Assembly: GCF_030317115.1 (NCBI RefSeq) | Contig: NZ_JASZYF010000005.1 | Coordinates: 124,001-188,000, forward strand | Length of the DNA: 64,000 nucleotides | Reading direction: 5' to 3' | DNA from: Variovorax gracilis | GTDB taxonomy: Bacteria > Pseudomonadota > Gammaproteobacteria > Burkholderiales > Burkholderiaceae_C | Shown here: one piece after another, positions 51,851 through 61,113 of the stretch | Layout: every line of letters starts with the position of its first letter | Numbering within the stretch: the stretch's first letter is position 1 | Translations under genes and position numbers: made by a program | Notes under the pieces: model-generated | Database searches by the model: none | Told to the model about the DNA's origin: nothing | Seen by the model: the letters and a program-made list of their open reading frames with translations, nothing else

Positions 51851-53269
51851 ATGGCCGATTCCACTTCTTCCGGCTTCGTGGTGCTGCACCTCGGACTGGG
51901 CTCCTTCCATCGCGCGCACCAGGCGGTGTACTTGCAAGCGCTGATCGATACCGGCGACCAGCGCTGGTCGCTGGTCGGCGCCAACCTGCGGCCCAACATG
52001 GCCGACGTCGAAAACGCACTGCGGGCACAGGGCGGACGCTACACGCTGGAGACGGTTTCGCCCGCCGGCGCCTACCGTTACCAACGCATCGAAGCCATCC
52101 GCGAAGTGCTCCCCTACGACGAGAAGCTGACCGAAGTCGTCGCCCAGGGCGCCGACCCGCACACCCGGGTGATCTCGTTCACGGTGACGGAGGCCGGCTA
52201 CTACCTCGATTCGAACGATCGCCTCGATTTCAGCGTCGCCGATCTCGCGAACGACCTCGACCGGGCGCGAACGGGTCATGCCGGGAGCACGATCTACGGC
52301 GCGGTCTGCGCGATCCTGGGCGCGCGCCGCGCGGCGAATGCCGGTCCCGTCACATTGCTGAACTGCGACAACCTGCGCCACAACGGTGACCGCTTCCGAA
52401 AGGGACTGCTGGAGTTCATCGAGCGCGCCGGGCCATCCGGGCTGCTCGACTGGGTGCGCGCGCAGACGACCAGCCCCAACGCCATGGTCGACCGCATCAC
52501 GCCCAGACCGCCACCCGAACTGCGCCAGCGCGTGTTCGAGGCCACGGGCTGGGACGACGCCGCGCCGGTGACCGGCGAGAGCTTCATCCAGTGGGTGATC
52601 GAGGACGATTTCGTCAACGGGCGGCCGGACTGGGGCCGCGTCGGAGTTCAACTGGTGGATTCGGTCTCGCCCTACGAGGAAGCGAAGATCCGCATCCTCA
52701 ACGCGAGCCACAGTTGCATCGCGTGGGCTGGCACGCTGGTGGGCCTGCAATACATCCACGAAGGGACGCACATGGCATCGATCCACCGCATGGCCTTCGA
52801 CTATGTGACGGATGACGTCATTCCCTGCCTGAACTCACCCGAGCGACCCAGCCCGGTCGACCTGCCCGCCTACCGCGACGTCGTGCTCGAACGCTTCGGC
52901 AACCCCGCGATTCGCGATACCAACCAGCGGGTGGCGATGGATGGCTTCTCGAAGATCCCGGGCTTCATCGCGCCCACCGTCCGCGAACGGCTGGCGCGCG
53001 GCGAAAGCATCGACAGCGTGGCGATGTTGCCGGCCCTGTTCCTGGCCTTCCTGCAGCGCTGGCACAGGGGGGCGCTACCCTATGTCTACCACGACCAGGG
53101 CATGGACGAATCCGCAGCGCATGCCATCTGCGACGCAGCCGACCCCGTCGCTGCGATGAGCGCGGACCGGACCTTGTGGGGCGGCACGGCCGGTGACGCG
53201 CGACTCGTCGAAGCGATCCGCAAGGCGGACGCGCGCGTTCAGGCATTCATCCAGCGGAGCGGCAAATGA
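51851..53269 (+). CDS. Mannitol-dehydrogenase-family polyol dehydrogenase (D-arabinitol 4-dehydrogenase-like)
   Basis: This 472-residue long-chain polyol dehydrogenase has the N-terminal Rossmann start VVLHLGLGSFHRAHQAVYL and NCDNLRHNG. A C-terminal catalytic helical domain follows, with KIRILNASHSCIAW, where Lys, Asn and His form the family active site. Candidates are D-arabinitol to D-xylulose (DalD) or D-mannitol to D-fructose. The xylulokinase four genes on supports arabinitol, and the SmoS-like neighbour supports hexitols. Its end overlaps the SDR start by 4 bases. Confidence 0.85.
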   Translation: MADSTSSGFVVLHLGLGSFHRAHQAVYLQALIDTGDQRWSLVGANLRPNMADVENALRAQGGRYTLETVSPAGAYRYQRIEAIREVLPYDEKLTEVVAQGADPHTRVISFTVTEAGYYLDSNDRLDFSVADLANDLDRARTGHAGSTIYGAVCAILGARRAANAGPVTLLNCDNLRHNGDRFRKGLLEFIERAGPSGLLDWVRAQTTSPNAMVDRITPRPPPELRQRVFEATGWDDAAPVTGESFIQWVIEDDFVNGRPDWGRVGVQLVDSVSPYEEAKIRILNASHSCIAWAGTLVGLQYIHEGTHMASIHRMAFDYVTDDVIPCLNSPERPSPVDLPAYRDVVLERFGNPAIRDTNQRVAMDGFSKIPGFIAPTVRERLARGESIDSVAMLPALFLAFLQRWHRGALPYVYHDQGMDESAAHAICDAADPVAAMSADRTLWGGTAGDARLVEAIRKADARVQAFIQRSGK

Positions 53270-54054
53270 CAGGCCGTCTCGCAGAACGGCACGTCCTGAT
53301 CACCGGTGCAGGCGGAGGCATCGGGCTCGCCATTGCTGAAGCCTGTCTGGCAGAAGGCGCTCGCTGCACGCTGGCTGACCTGTCGGAGGATCCGTCCGAC
53401 GGCGTGCAGGCCCTGCGGCGCAGGCACCCGAATGCATTGGCCTACGTGGCGGCAGACGTCACCAGCATGCCCTCGGTCGGCGGCATGCTCTTCGCCGCGC
53501 AAGCATCGCACGGCGCCATCCACACGCTGGTCAACAACGCCGCCCTCTTCGACATGGCGCCGCTGCTGGAAAGCAGCGAGGCTTCGTACGACCGCCTGTT
53601 CGCCGTCAACGTGAAGGGCATGTTCTTCGTCATGCAGCGCGTGCTGCAGCACATGGTGGATGCCGGTGTGCAGGACGGCTCGGTCATCAACATGGCCTCG
53701 CAGGCCGGCCGTCGCGGCGAAGCGCTGGTGTCGCACTATTGCGCGACCAAGGCGGCGGTCATCAGCTACACCCAGAGCGCCGCGCTCGCCATGGCGCCGC
53801 GCGGCATTCGAGTGAACGCCATTTCTCCAGGCGTGGTCGATACACCGATGTGGGATCACGTCGATTCGCTGTTTGCCAGATACGTGCACCTCGCACCGGG
53901 CGAGAAGAAGCGCCGGGTGGGTCTCGAAGTCCCCCTTGGCCGAATGGGCACCCCCGGCGACATCGCCGGCGCCGTCGTGTTCCTGGCGAGCGACGCAGCG
54001 CGATACATCACGGCGCAAACACTCAATGTCGACGGTGGTAATGTCATGAGCTGA
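53266..54054 (+). CDS. SDR polyol dehydrogenase, SmoS-like (L-iditol/sorbitol 2-dehydrogenase)
   Basis: This 262-residue SDR has TGAGGGIG (about 13-20), Asp in LADLSED indicating NAD, NNAA, NMASQAGRRGEA and YCATK. GVVDTPMWDHVDSLFARY and the overall length fit the Rhodobacter sorbitol dehydrogenase SmoS, which makes D-fructose from D-sorbitol and D-tagatose from galactitol. It is coupled to the preceding enzyme by an ATGA overlap. Confidence 0.85.
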   Translation: MTGRLAERHVLITGAGGGIGLAIAEACLAEGARCTLADLSEDPSDGVQALRRRHPNALAYVAADVTSMPSVGGMLFAAQASHGAIHTLVNNAALFDMAPLLESSEASYDRLFAVNVKGMFFVMQRVLQHMVDAGVQDGSVINMASQAGRRGEALVSHYCATKAAVISYTQSAALAMAPRGIRVNAISPGVVDTPMWDHVDSLFARYVHLAPGEKKRRVGLEVPLGRMGTPGDIAGAVVFLASDAARYITAQTLNVDGGNVMS

Positions 54055-54077
54055 AGGTGCATGAGAAGGATCCTTTC

Positions 54078-55016
54078 ATGACATCGTTACGCCAAAGACA
54101 TCTGCCCCGGCACCGCGAGCCCGAGCTCGAACGCGACATCACGCGCTCTCCTTCGCTCGGCTATGAGGCGCCCGAGGAAACGGGCCTCGTGCGCTGCCTG
54201 GCACACGGCTTTCCGAGCCCGCTGGTGCGCTGGCACTTCCACGAGGAGTACGAGCTGCATCTCATCACCGAGACCTCGGGCAAGGCTTTCGTCGGCGACT
54301 GGATCGGCCCCTTTCAACCCGGCCATCTGGTTCTGTGCGGACCGCGACTGCCGCACAACTGGATCTCGCTCGACGCACCCGAAGGCGGCGCGGCCGGCCG
54401 CGACCGCGTGATCCAGTTCCGGCACGATCCCATCGAGCGCGCAGCGGCAGAGATTCCCGAACTGCGCGAAGCGCTCCAGTTGCTCGAACGCTCGCGTCAC
54501 GGCATCGAGTTCTTCGGCTTCGCGGATCGCGCCATGACGCACTGGAATGCCGTGAAGGCCGCGCACGGCCTGCAGCGGCTCGCACGCTTCCTCGAATACC
54601 TGGCCGACCTTGCCCAGTGCACCGACTACCGCCTGCTCTCCAACGTGCAGATGCAGGGCGTGGAAGGCGACGCCGAGGTCGACCAGATCAACGTCATCGT
54701 CAACCGCATCACGGCCAACCTCGCCGAACCGATCGTGATGGCGGACATCGCCGCCGAGCTCGGCATGAGCGAAAGCCGCTTCAGCCGCTTCTTCAAGCGC
54801 TCGACCGGCAACAGCTTCACCGACTTCGTGAACCGCGTGCGGATCAACAGCGCCTGCCATCTCCTGATGCAGACGGACCACTACGTGACCGACATCTGCT
54901 ATCAGGTCGGCTTCAACAACGTCGCGAATTTCAACCGGCGCTTTCTCGAGATCAAGGGCATGACGCCGACGGAGTTCCGGCGCCAGAGCGACAGCCGCTT
55001 CGGCAGCCTCGCCTGA
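54078..55016 (+). CDS. AraC-family regulator of the polyol operon
   Basis: This 312-residue regulator has an N-terminal cupin sensing domain (HFHEEYELHLITETSGKAFVGDW) and a C-terminal double helix-turn-helix (ANLAEPIVMADIAAELGMSE; ICYQVGFNNVANFNRRF). ATG 54078 is preferred to GTG 54057 because AAGGA lies eight bases before it. It lies inside the operon between the SDR and the kinase, so it probably activates its own operon in response to a polyol. Confidence 0.9.
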   Translation: MTSLRQRHLPRHREPELERDITRSPSLGYEAPEETGLVRCLAHGFPSPLVRWHFHEEYELHLITETSGKAFVGDWIGPFQPGHLVLCGPRLPHNWISLDAPEGGAAGRDRVIQFRHDPIERAAAEIPELREALQLLERSRHGIEFFGFADRAMTHWNAVKAAHGLQRLARFLEYLADLAQCTDYRLLSNVQMQGVEGDAEVDQINVIVNRITANLAEPIVMADIAAELGMSESRFSRFFKRSTGNSFTDFVNRVRINSACHLLMQTDHYVTDICYQVGFNNVANFNRRFLEIKGMTPTEFRRQSDSRFGSLA

Positions 55017-55025
55017 AGGACCGCC

Positions 55026-56486
55026 GTGTATCTCGGACTCGATCTCGGCACTTCAGAGCTGAAGGCGCTGCTGCTGGACAAGGACCATCGGATCGTCGCG
55101 CTGGCCCGCGCCGCGCTTTCCGTCAGCCGGCCCGCGCCGTTGTGGTCGGAGCAGGCGCCCGCGCAATGGTGGGAAGCACTCGAAACCGTCATGGCGGCGC
55201 TCCATCGAAGCAGTGCGCACGCGTTGTCGGCCGTCCGGGCCATCGGGCTCTCGGGGCAGATGCATGGTGCCGTGGCCATCGACGCGGCCGGCGAGGTGTT
55301 GCGCCCCGCCATCCTCTGGAACGACGGCCGAAGCGCCGCGCAATGCGAGGCCCTCGAGGCGCGCGTGCCACGGCTCAGGGCGATCGCCGGCAACCTCGCC
55401 ATGCCGGGCTTCACCGCGCCCAAGCTGTTGTGGATGCAGGAGAACGAGCCCGATCTGTTCGCGCGAACGGCCTGCGTGCTGTTGCCGAAGGACTGGCTGC
55501 GCTACAGGCTGAGTGGCACGCTTGCGAGCGACATGTCGGACGCCTCGGGCACCCTGTGGCTCGACGTGGGCGCGCGGGACTGGTCGGACGAACTGCTCGC
55601 GGCCTGCGGGCTCCGTCGCCAGCAGATGCCCGGACTCGTCGAAGGCAGCGCCGTGGCCGGCAGGCTGAAGCCGGAACTGGCGGCCCGGTGGGGCCTGCGA
55701 GCCGACATACCGATCGCGGGCGGCGGCGGCGACAACGCGGCGAGCGCCGTCGGGATGGGCCTCGTGAGGGCCGGTCAAGGCTTCGTCTCTCTCGGCACTT
55801 CGGGGGTGATTTTTGTCTGCGGTGATCGCTTCGCGCCCGATCCCGGCCGCGCGGTGCACGCTTTCTGCCACGCGCTGCCGGGACGCTGGCACCAGATGTC
55901 GGTGATGCTATCGGCGTCGAGTTCGGTGAGTTGGGCCGCGCGCAGCTTCGGCCTCGGCAACGAGGCCTCGTTGCTGGCCGCCGCGGCGACGTTGGACGCC
56001 GAAGCGCGCCGCCAGTCCCCGCTGTTCCTTCCCTATCTTTCGGGCGAACGGTCGCCGCACAACGATGCGAATGCGCAAGGCGTGCTCTTCGGACTGACGC
56101 ACGCGCATGGACCGCCCGAGGTCGCGTATACCGTGGTGGAAGGCGTGAGCTTCGGGCTTCGCGACGGGCTGGACACGCTCGTCAAGCCAAGCGGCGACCT
56201 GGTTCTCGTAGGCGGCGGCGCGCGCAGTTCGTGGTGGGCGCAGTTGCTGGCCGACATCCTCGAAACGCCGCTCGCGGTGTGCGAAGGCGGCGAGGCGGGA
56301 GGCGCGATGGGCGCGGCGCGGCTTGCCTGGCTGGCAGATGGAGGGTCGGAAGCGGATGTCTGTCGGCAGCCGGAGGTGCGGCAGCGCTTCGAGCCGAACC
56401 CGGCGCATACAGCCATGTACGCAGCGCGCCATGAACGCTTCATTGCGCTGTACGCCGCCTTGCGCCAGACCCAGGTCTGGGGTTGA
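55026..56486 (+). CDS. xylB: Xylulokinase
   Basis: This 486-residue FGGY kinase phosphorylates D-xylulose to xylulose 5-phosphate for the pentose phosphate pathway. The N-terminal phosphate loop GLDLGTSELKALL, GLSGQMHGAV, the catalytic-Asp region LASDMSDASGT and the adenosine motif LVGGGARSSWW are typical of XylB. It starts with GTG 55026 after a GAAGGA site. It ends the polyol operon, one base from the convergent gene. It would channel D-xylulose made from arabinitol. Confidence 0.92.
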   Translation: MYLGLDLGTSELKALLLDKDHRIVALARAALSVSRPAPLWSEQAPAQWWEALETVMAALHRSSAHALSAVRAIGLSGQMHGAVAIDAAGEVLRPAILWNDGRSAAQCEALEARVPRLRAIAGNLAMPGFTAPKLLWMQENEPDLFARTACVLLPKDWLRYRLSGTLASDMSDASGTLWLDVGARDWSDELLAACGLRRQQMPGLVEGSAVAGRLKPELAARWGLRADIPIAGGGGDNAASAVGMGLVRAGQGFVSLGTSGVIFVCGDRFAPDPGRAVHAFCHALPGRWHQMSVMLSASSSVSWAARSFGLGNEASLLAAAATLDAEARRQSPLFLPYLSGERSPHNDANAQGVLFGLTHAHGPPEVAYTVVEGVSFGLRDGLDTLVKPSGDLVLVGGGARSSWWAQLLADILETPLAVCEGGEAGGAMGAARLAWLADGGSEADVCRQPEVRQRFEPNPAHTAMYAARHERFIALYAALRQTQVWG

Positions 56487-56487
56487 T

Positions 56488-57045
56488 CTACCCGAAGGAC
56501 GTGCGCAGACCTGCGTAGTCGGTCGGGCCGCTGCTCTCGGGTGGATTGCCCGTGGCCGACATCCAGGCAGAAATGCTGGGCAGCCGGCGATCGAAGTAGT
56601 TGTGCAGGCGACCCCAGTTGCCGTCCTCCCCATGCCCTTCGGTCATTTCGAGTGCCTCCACCGCGATGGTGCGAAGGCTGCTCACCATGGCCAGCGACCG
56701 CCCATCGAGCAACTGCAGCGTCACTTCGCGCCCCTGCGCAAGAACCTCGTGGAGGATGCGCCGGTGCACCGTGTAGTCGTCCCAGCTCCGCTTGCCGCAG
56801 GCGTCGTTCAGTTCGCGGAAAACCCAGTGCATGTTGTTCGCGAACATGGCGGCGACCTGCCCGGCCTGCAGCAGGCTTTGCTTCGAACTCGCCATCTGCA
56901 GCCGGACCGCCCACAGGATGGCCGCCAGCACGCCCAGGGTCTGGACCCACGCGGCCCACTCGCCCGACGTGGAAGGCCGATAGAACCAGCCTGCGACAAC
57001 CAACGCCACGGTGCCCGCGGCAATGGCCGCTCCTAATTTCCGCAT
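56488..57045 (-). CDS. Hypothetical membrane protein
   Basis: The 185-residue protein starts with two hydrophobic segments (about 5-22 and 29-50) in a hairpin. A soluble, probably helical C-terminal domain of about 135 residues follows, with no motif I recognise. No signal cleavage site is evident. GGGGAAA precedes ATG 57045. It lies 13 bases after another unknown gene, with which it probably forms a two-gene unit, and is convergent with xylB. Confidence 0.7.
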   Translation of the reverse strand: MRKLGAAIAAGTVALVVAGWFYRPSTSGEWAAWVQTLGVLAAILWAVRLQMASSKQSLLQAGQVAAMFANNMHWVFRELNDACGKRSWDDYTVHRRILHEVLAQGREVTLQLLDGRSLAMVSSLRTIAVEALEMTEGHGEDGNWGRLHNYFDRRLPSISAWMSATGNPPESSGPTDYAGLRTSFG

Positions 57046-57058
57046 GGTTTCCCCAGAA

Positions 57059-57316
57059 TCAAGGTCCGCGCATCTCAGTCGTGCGCGGACCGTCCTTGCC
57101 AAACATCTTCCGGATCGCCGCAACACCCGCGACCAAGGCATTGGCGTAGGTGCGATGAGGATCGCTCGCCGCTTCGATCGGCAGGTAGGGAAGCGCATCC
57201 TCCATGTCGTAGTCGGTGGCTTCCATCAATACCCAATAGAACTCGCCCTCTTCGAGTTCCTGGACGGTGAGCGCGATATTTCGCAATTGCGACATGGAGT
57301 TAGCGGGGGGAGCCAT
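57059..57316 (-). CDS. Hypothetical small protein
   Basis: This is an 85-residue soluble, acidic protein with ELEEGEFYWVLMEATDYDME as its most distinctive block; I do not recognise a family. The longest start is ATG 57316, but ATG 57295 (MSQLRNIAL) is equally possible since neither has a ribosome site. It precedes the two-helix membrane protein gene. Confidence 0.6.
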   Translation of the reverse strand: MAPPANSMSQLRNIALTVQELEEGEFYWVLMEATDYDMEDALPYLPIEAASDPHRTYANALVAGVAAIRKMFGKDGPRTTEMRGP

Positions 57317-57384
57317 GGATAGTGATAAGACAAAACGATCCTATTCACCCCTGCGGATAACGCCTAGCGACAATTTCACGAATC

Positions 57385-57398
57385 GTCACAAATGTGAC
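57385..57398. promoter_or_regulatory. GTCACA-AA-TGTGAC inverted repeat in a divergent promoter
   Basis: This perfect 6-bp inverted repeat around AA sits in an AT-rich 226-base gap between divergent small genes (starts at 57316 and 57543). The arms are in the opposite order to a CRP site, so a different regulator is likely. No binder can be named. Confidence 0.45.
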
Positions 57399-57542
57399 CA
57401 GTCGTAATTAAATACGCAAATCCGGAAATTCCGCAAGCCCCCCTTTCGGGCAATTTCGATCGCGCCAACCAGCTTCCCCTAGCGCTGCGTCGGTGCCAGG
57501 CCTAAGCTAGCCATATCGTCCAATCCACCGCGAGGAGGAGAC

Positions 57543-57947
57543 ATGAAGCACTTCACGCTAGACAAGCACATGACCGCGACCCTCGGCGGCGCCTTCTATC
57601 CCACAGGCCATTCCGTGGTGATGTTTCCGGACGCGCAGGATGCCAACCGTGTCGGACACCTGTTGATCGACGACGGCTTCAGCGGCGACGAGGTCTACCT
57701 GATCCCGCCGCATATCCTGCTCGAACAGATCACGCCCACCATCCACGAATCGGACAGTCCCCTGCCCTCTGCCGGGACCGATGCCGCGACGGTCCGCGCC
57801 TACACCGAGCTTGCCCGGGAGGGCCATACGGCCCTGATGGTCAGGACCAAGGACGAGGCGACGGCGGAGCGCCTGATGGTGCACGTGCGCAAGGTGCCCT
57901 ATTCGATCGCGCAGCGATATCGGACGCTGGTGATCGAAGACCTCTGA
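57543..57947 (+). CDS. Hypothetical soluble protein, Burkholderiales type
   Basis: The 134-residue protein follows a strong GAGGAGG site. It is mixed alpha/beta with two similar halves: VVMFPDAQDANRVGHLLIDD and ALMVRTKDEATAERLMVHV both read strand-Asp-helix, like a pair of ferredoxin-like modules. No cysteines or membrane segments are seen. The name and function are unknown. Proteins of this shape in Burkholderiales are often stress-induced, which is only a suggestion. Confidence 0.75.
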   Translation: MKHFTLDKHMTATLGGAFYPTGHSVVMFPDAQDANRVGHLLIDDGFSGDEVYLIPPHILLEQITPTIHESDSPLPSAGTDAATVRAYTELAREGHTALMVRTKDEATAERLMVHVRKVPYSIAQRYRTLVIEDL

Positions 57948-57957
57948 TCAAACTCCG

Positions 57958-59649
57958 TCAGACGCTGGCTGCGCGCAACAGCACCGCACGAGCCATGGCC
58001 TGGGCCAGTTCGTGCTCGCCGAGAAACACCGTCGCTGCCGCTTCCTGGGTGAGCAGGCGGGCCTCGTCCTCGTTGTGGCTGCGGATGACGGTCTCGATCG
58101 ACGGATTGAGCGTGCGCGCCGTCTCGATCATCTGGCGCACGTTCATGGCATCGGCCGTGGCGACCACGAGCACGCGCGCGCGGGCAACGTGTGCCTGGAT
58201 GAGCACCGCGGGGTCCGCCGCATCGCCCCAGACCGCCGCCATGCCTTCACTGCGCAGCTTCTCCACGAGCTCGCGGTTCTGCTCGGCCACCACGAAAGGA
58301 ATGTCGTGCGCCTTGAGCGCGGCGGCGATCCGTCGCCCGACGCGGCCGTAGCCGACCAGCACCACCTGCCGTGACAGGTACTTCGCCTCGGTGCTCATCG
58401 GAAGTTCGGCCAGCGGATCGTCCCGGGCTTCCAGCCCGCGCGCGAAGGACGAATGGGCGTGCAGCCATTTCTGCAGCGGCTCGATGAGGCTGAACCACAG
58501 CGGGTTGCTGGCGATGGAGATGAGCGCCCCGGCCAGCAACAGGCTCTGGCCCTCGGGCGGCAGCAGACCCAGCCCGGCACCCAGCGCGGCCAGGATGAAA
58601 GAGAACTCGCCGATTTGCGCCAGGCTCGCGCTCACCGTGAGCGCGGTGCCGAGCGGATAGCGAAACAGCAGCACGAGCGCACAGGCCGCCACGGACTTAC
58701 CGACGACGATCACCAGCACCACGGCCAGCACCTGCAGCGGGCGCTCGATCAGCACCGACGGGTCGAACAGCATGCCGACCGAGACGAAGAACAGCACGGC
58801 GAAAGCGTCGCGCAGCGGCAGCGATTCCTGCGCCGCCCGGTGACTGAACTCGGACTCGCGCATGACCATCCCGGCAAAGAAAGCGCCCAGCGCGAAGGAC
58901 ACGCCGAAGAGCGCCGCCGACGCGAACGCGATGCTCACCGCCGCAGCCACCACGCACAAGGTGAACAGCTCGCGCGAGCCCGTGCGAGTGACCTGCCAGA
59001 GAATCCAGGGGAACACGCGACGCCCCACCACCAGCATCAACGCGACGAAGCCGCCGACCTGCAGCAGAGTGAGCCCCAGGGTCTGCCAGAGGGGCGCACC
59101 GTCACCTGCACTCTCGGTGCCGCCCAGCGCCGCACCCAAGGGCGGCAGCAGCACCAGCACGAGCACCATCGCGAGGTCTTCCACGACCAGCCAGCCGACC
59201 GCGATACGGCCGGTGAACGACTCCAGGATGCCCAGGCTTTCGAGCGCGCGCAGCAGCACCACCGTGCTTGCCACCGACAAGGCCAGCCCGAACACCAGCG
59301 CCCCGCCCGGGCTCCAGCCCCACCACGTGGCGAGCGCGCCGCCGAGCAGCGTGGCGACGGCGATCTGAACCAGGGCCCCGGGCAGCGCGATCTTTCGCAC
59401 CGCGAGCAGATCGTCGAGCGAGAAGTGCAGCCCGACGCCGAACATGAGCAGCATCACGCCGATTTCCGCGAGCTGCGCGGCAATGCCCGCATCCGCGACG
59501 AAGCCGGGGGTGAAGGGGCCGATGATCACGCCGGCCAGCAGATAGCCCACAAGCGCCGGCAATCGCAATCGCGCCGCAAGAAAGCCGAGGACGAGCGCGA
59601 GGCCGAGGCCAGCCGCGATGGTGTTAATCAGTGAAACGCTATGGGGCAT
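57958..59649 (-). CDS. ybaL: Kef/YbaL-type cation:proton antiporter with TrkA-N domain
   Basis: This 563-residue CPA2 antiporter has 12-13 membrane segments over about 1-385. VVEDLAMVLVLVLLPP and FALGAFFAGMVMRESEFSHR are the ion-translocating and KefB-like motifs. A cytosolic TrkA-N/RCK domain follows (about 408-555, VVLVGYGRVGRRIAAAL). The protein most resembles E. coli YbaL. It probably extrudes K+ or exchanges cations for protons under stress. It is convergent with the upstream hypothetical gene and follows dctA. Confidence 0.9.
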   Translation of the reverse strand: MPHSVSLINTIAAGLGLALVLGFLAARLRLPALVGYLLAGVIIGPFTPGFVADAGIAAQLAEIGVMLLMFGVGLHFSLDDLLAVRKIALPGALVQIAVATLLGGALATWWGWSPGGALVFGLALSVASTVVLLRALESLGILESFTGRIAVGWLVVEDLAMVLVLVLLPPLGAALGGTESAGDGAPLWQTLGLTLLQVGGFVALMLVVGRRVFPWILWQVTRTGSRELFTLCVVAAAVSIAFASAALFGVSFALGAFFAGMVMRESEFSHRAAQESLPLRDAFAVLFFVSVGMLFDPSVLIERPLQVLAVVLVIVVGKSVAACALVLLFRYPLGTALTVSASLAQIGEFSFILAALGAGLGLLPPEGQSLLLAGALISIASNPLWFSLIEPLQKWLHAHSSFARGLEARDDPLAELPMSTEAKYLSRQVVLVGYGRVGRRIAAALKAHDIPFVVAEQNRELVEKLRSEGMAAVWGDAADPAVLIQAHVARARVLVVATADAMNVRQMIETARTLNPSIETVIRSHNEDEARLLTQEAAATVFLGEHELAQAMARAVLLRAASV

Positions 59650-59686
59650 CGTCTTGCATTCTGCAAGAACGACGCCCGTCGCAGGG

Positions 59687-61042
59687 TCAGGATGCCATCT
59701 TTTCCGTACGGGCGTTGATCAGTTCCTCGGGCTCCTGCGCCTCGATCCATGTCTCGTTGTTCAGCCCGGCCTGCAGTCTTTCGACGTCGAGCTCGTCCGT
59801 CCACTTGGCAACGACGATGGTTGCGACACCGTTGCCGATCAGGTTGGTCAGCGCCCGTGCCTCGGACATGAAGCGGTCGATGCCGAGGATCAGCGCCAGA
59901 CCCGCCACCGGCACGTGCCCGACCGCCGACAACGTCGCCGCCAGCACGATGAAGCCGCTGCCGGTGACGCCAGCCGCGCCCTTCGATGTCAGCAGCAGCA
60001 CCGCCAGCAGCGTGAGTTCCTGCATGAGGGTCATGGGCGTGTTGGTGGCCTGCGCGATGAACACCGCCGCCATCGTGAGATAGATCGAGGTGCCGTCGAG
60101 ATTGAAGGAATAGCCCGTCGGAATCACCAGGCCCACGACCGTCTTCCGCGCGCCGAGGTTCTCCATCTTCTCCATCATGCGCGGCAGCACCGACTCGGAA
60201 GAGGAGGTGCCCAGCACGATCAGCAGTTCCTCCTTGATGTACTTGATGAACTTCCAGATGCTGAACCCGTGGAACCGCGCGATGCCCCCCAGCACCACGA
60301 AGATGAAGAGCAGGCACGTCAGGTAGAAGGTGCCCATCAGCTTGCCGAGCTGGAACAGGGAGCCGACGCCGTACTTACCGATCGTGAAGGCCATCGCGCC
60401 GAAGGCGCCGATGGGCGCCAGCTTCATGATGTAGCCGATGATCACGAAAAGCACGTGAGAGCCTTTCTCGATCATGTCGAACACCAGCGTGCCGCGGCCG
60501 CCGAAGCGGTGCAGAGCAAAGCCGAAGAGCACCGCGATCAGAAGCACCTGCAGGATCTCGCCCTTGGCGAAGGCGTCGACCACCGTGTTCGGAATGATGT
60601 GCATCAGGAAGTCGACCGTGCCTTCCATCTTGCCCGGGCCGGTGTAGGCCGCCAGCGCCCGCGTGTCGAGCGACGCCGGGTCGACGTTCATGCCCGCCCC
60701 GGGCTGCAGCAGGTTGACCAGCACCAGCCCGACCACCAGCGCGATGCTGCTCACGACCTCGAAGTACAGCAGCGCCAGGCCCCCGGTCTTGCCGACCTTC
60801 TTCATGTCCTCCATGCCCGCGATGCCGACCACGACCGTGCAGAAGATGATCGGCGCGATCATCATCTTGATCAGCTTGATGAAGGCATCGCCCAGCGGCT
60901 TCATCGTCTCGCCGACCGAGGGAAAGAAGTGCCCGAGCAGCACCCCGATGACCACCGCGGTGATCACCTGCACATAAAGCGACTTGTAGATCGCGGGCTT
61001 CTTTCCGGGTGCTGCGGGCACTGCTGCTGCGGCTGAGGTCAT
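59687..61042 (-). CDS. dctA: C4-dicarboxylate transporter DctA
   Basis: This 451-residue DAACS symporter takes up succinate, fumarate and malate with protons or sodium. Hallmarks are the eight-helix fold, [17 protein letters not shown] (HP1 serine-rich loop), [15 protein letters not shown] and [16 protein letters not shown] (HP2). AAGGAG lies eight bases before ATG 61042; an earlier in-frame Met is rejected. A terminator lies between phaB and dctA, so it is transcribed separately. Confidence 0.96.
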   Translation of the reverse strand: MTSAAAAVPAAPGKKPAIYKSLYVQVITAVVIGVLLGHFFPSVGETMKPLGDAFIKLIKMMIAPIIFCTVVVGIAGMEDMKKVGKTGGLALLYFEVVSSIALVVGLVLVNLLQPGAGMNVDPASLDTRALAAYTGPGKMEGTVDFLMHIIPNTVVDAFAKGEILQVLLIAVLFGFALHRFGGRGTLVFDMIEKGSHVLFVIIGYIMKLAPIGAFGAMAFTIGKYGVGSLFQLGKLMGTFYLTCLLFIFVVLGGIARFHGFSIWKFIKYIKEELLIVLGTSSSESVLPRMMEKMENLGARKTVVGLVIPTGYSFNLDGTSIYLTMAAVFIAQATNTPMTLMQELTLLAVLLLTSKGAAGVTGSGFIVLAATLSAVGHVPVAGLALILGIDRFMSEARALTNLIGNGVATIVVAKWTDELDVERLQAGLNNETWIEAQEPEELINARTEKMAS

Positions 61043-61061
61043 GGAAACACTCCTTGAAAAC

Positions 61062-61090
61062 AAAAAAAGACCCGCGAGGGCGGGTCTTTT
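61062..61090 (-). terminator. Rho-independent terminator of phaB
   Basis: On the minus strand AAAGACCCGC pairs with GCGGGTCTTT around four bases and runs into a string of T residues, 24 bases after the phaB stop. The plus-strand side also ends in TTTT, so it can act in both directions. Confidence 0.92.
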
Positions 61091-61113
61091 CTGTGGTGCT
61101 GCGCAGCGGGCCC

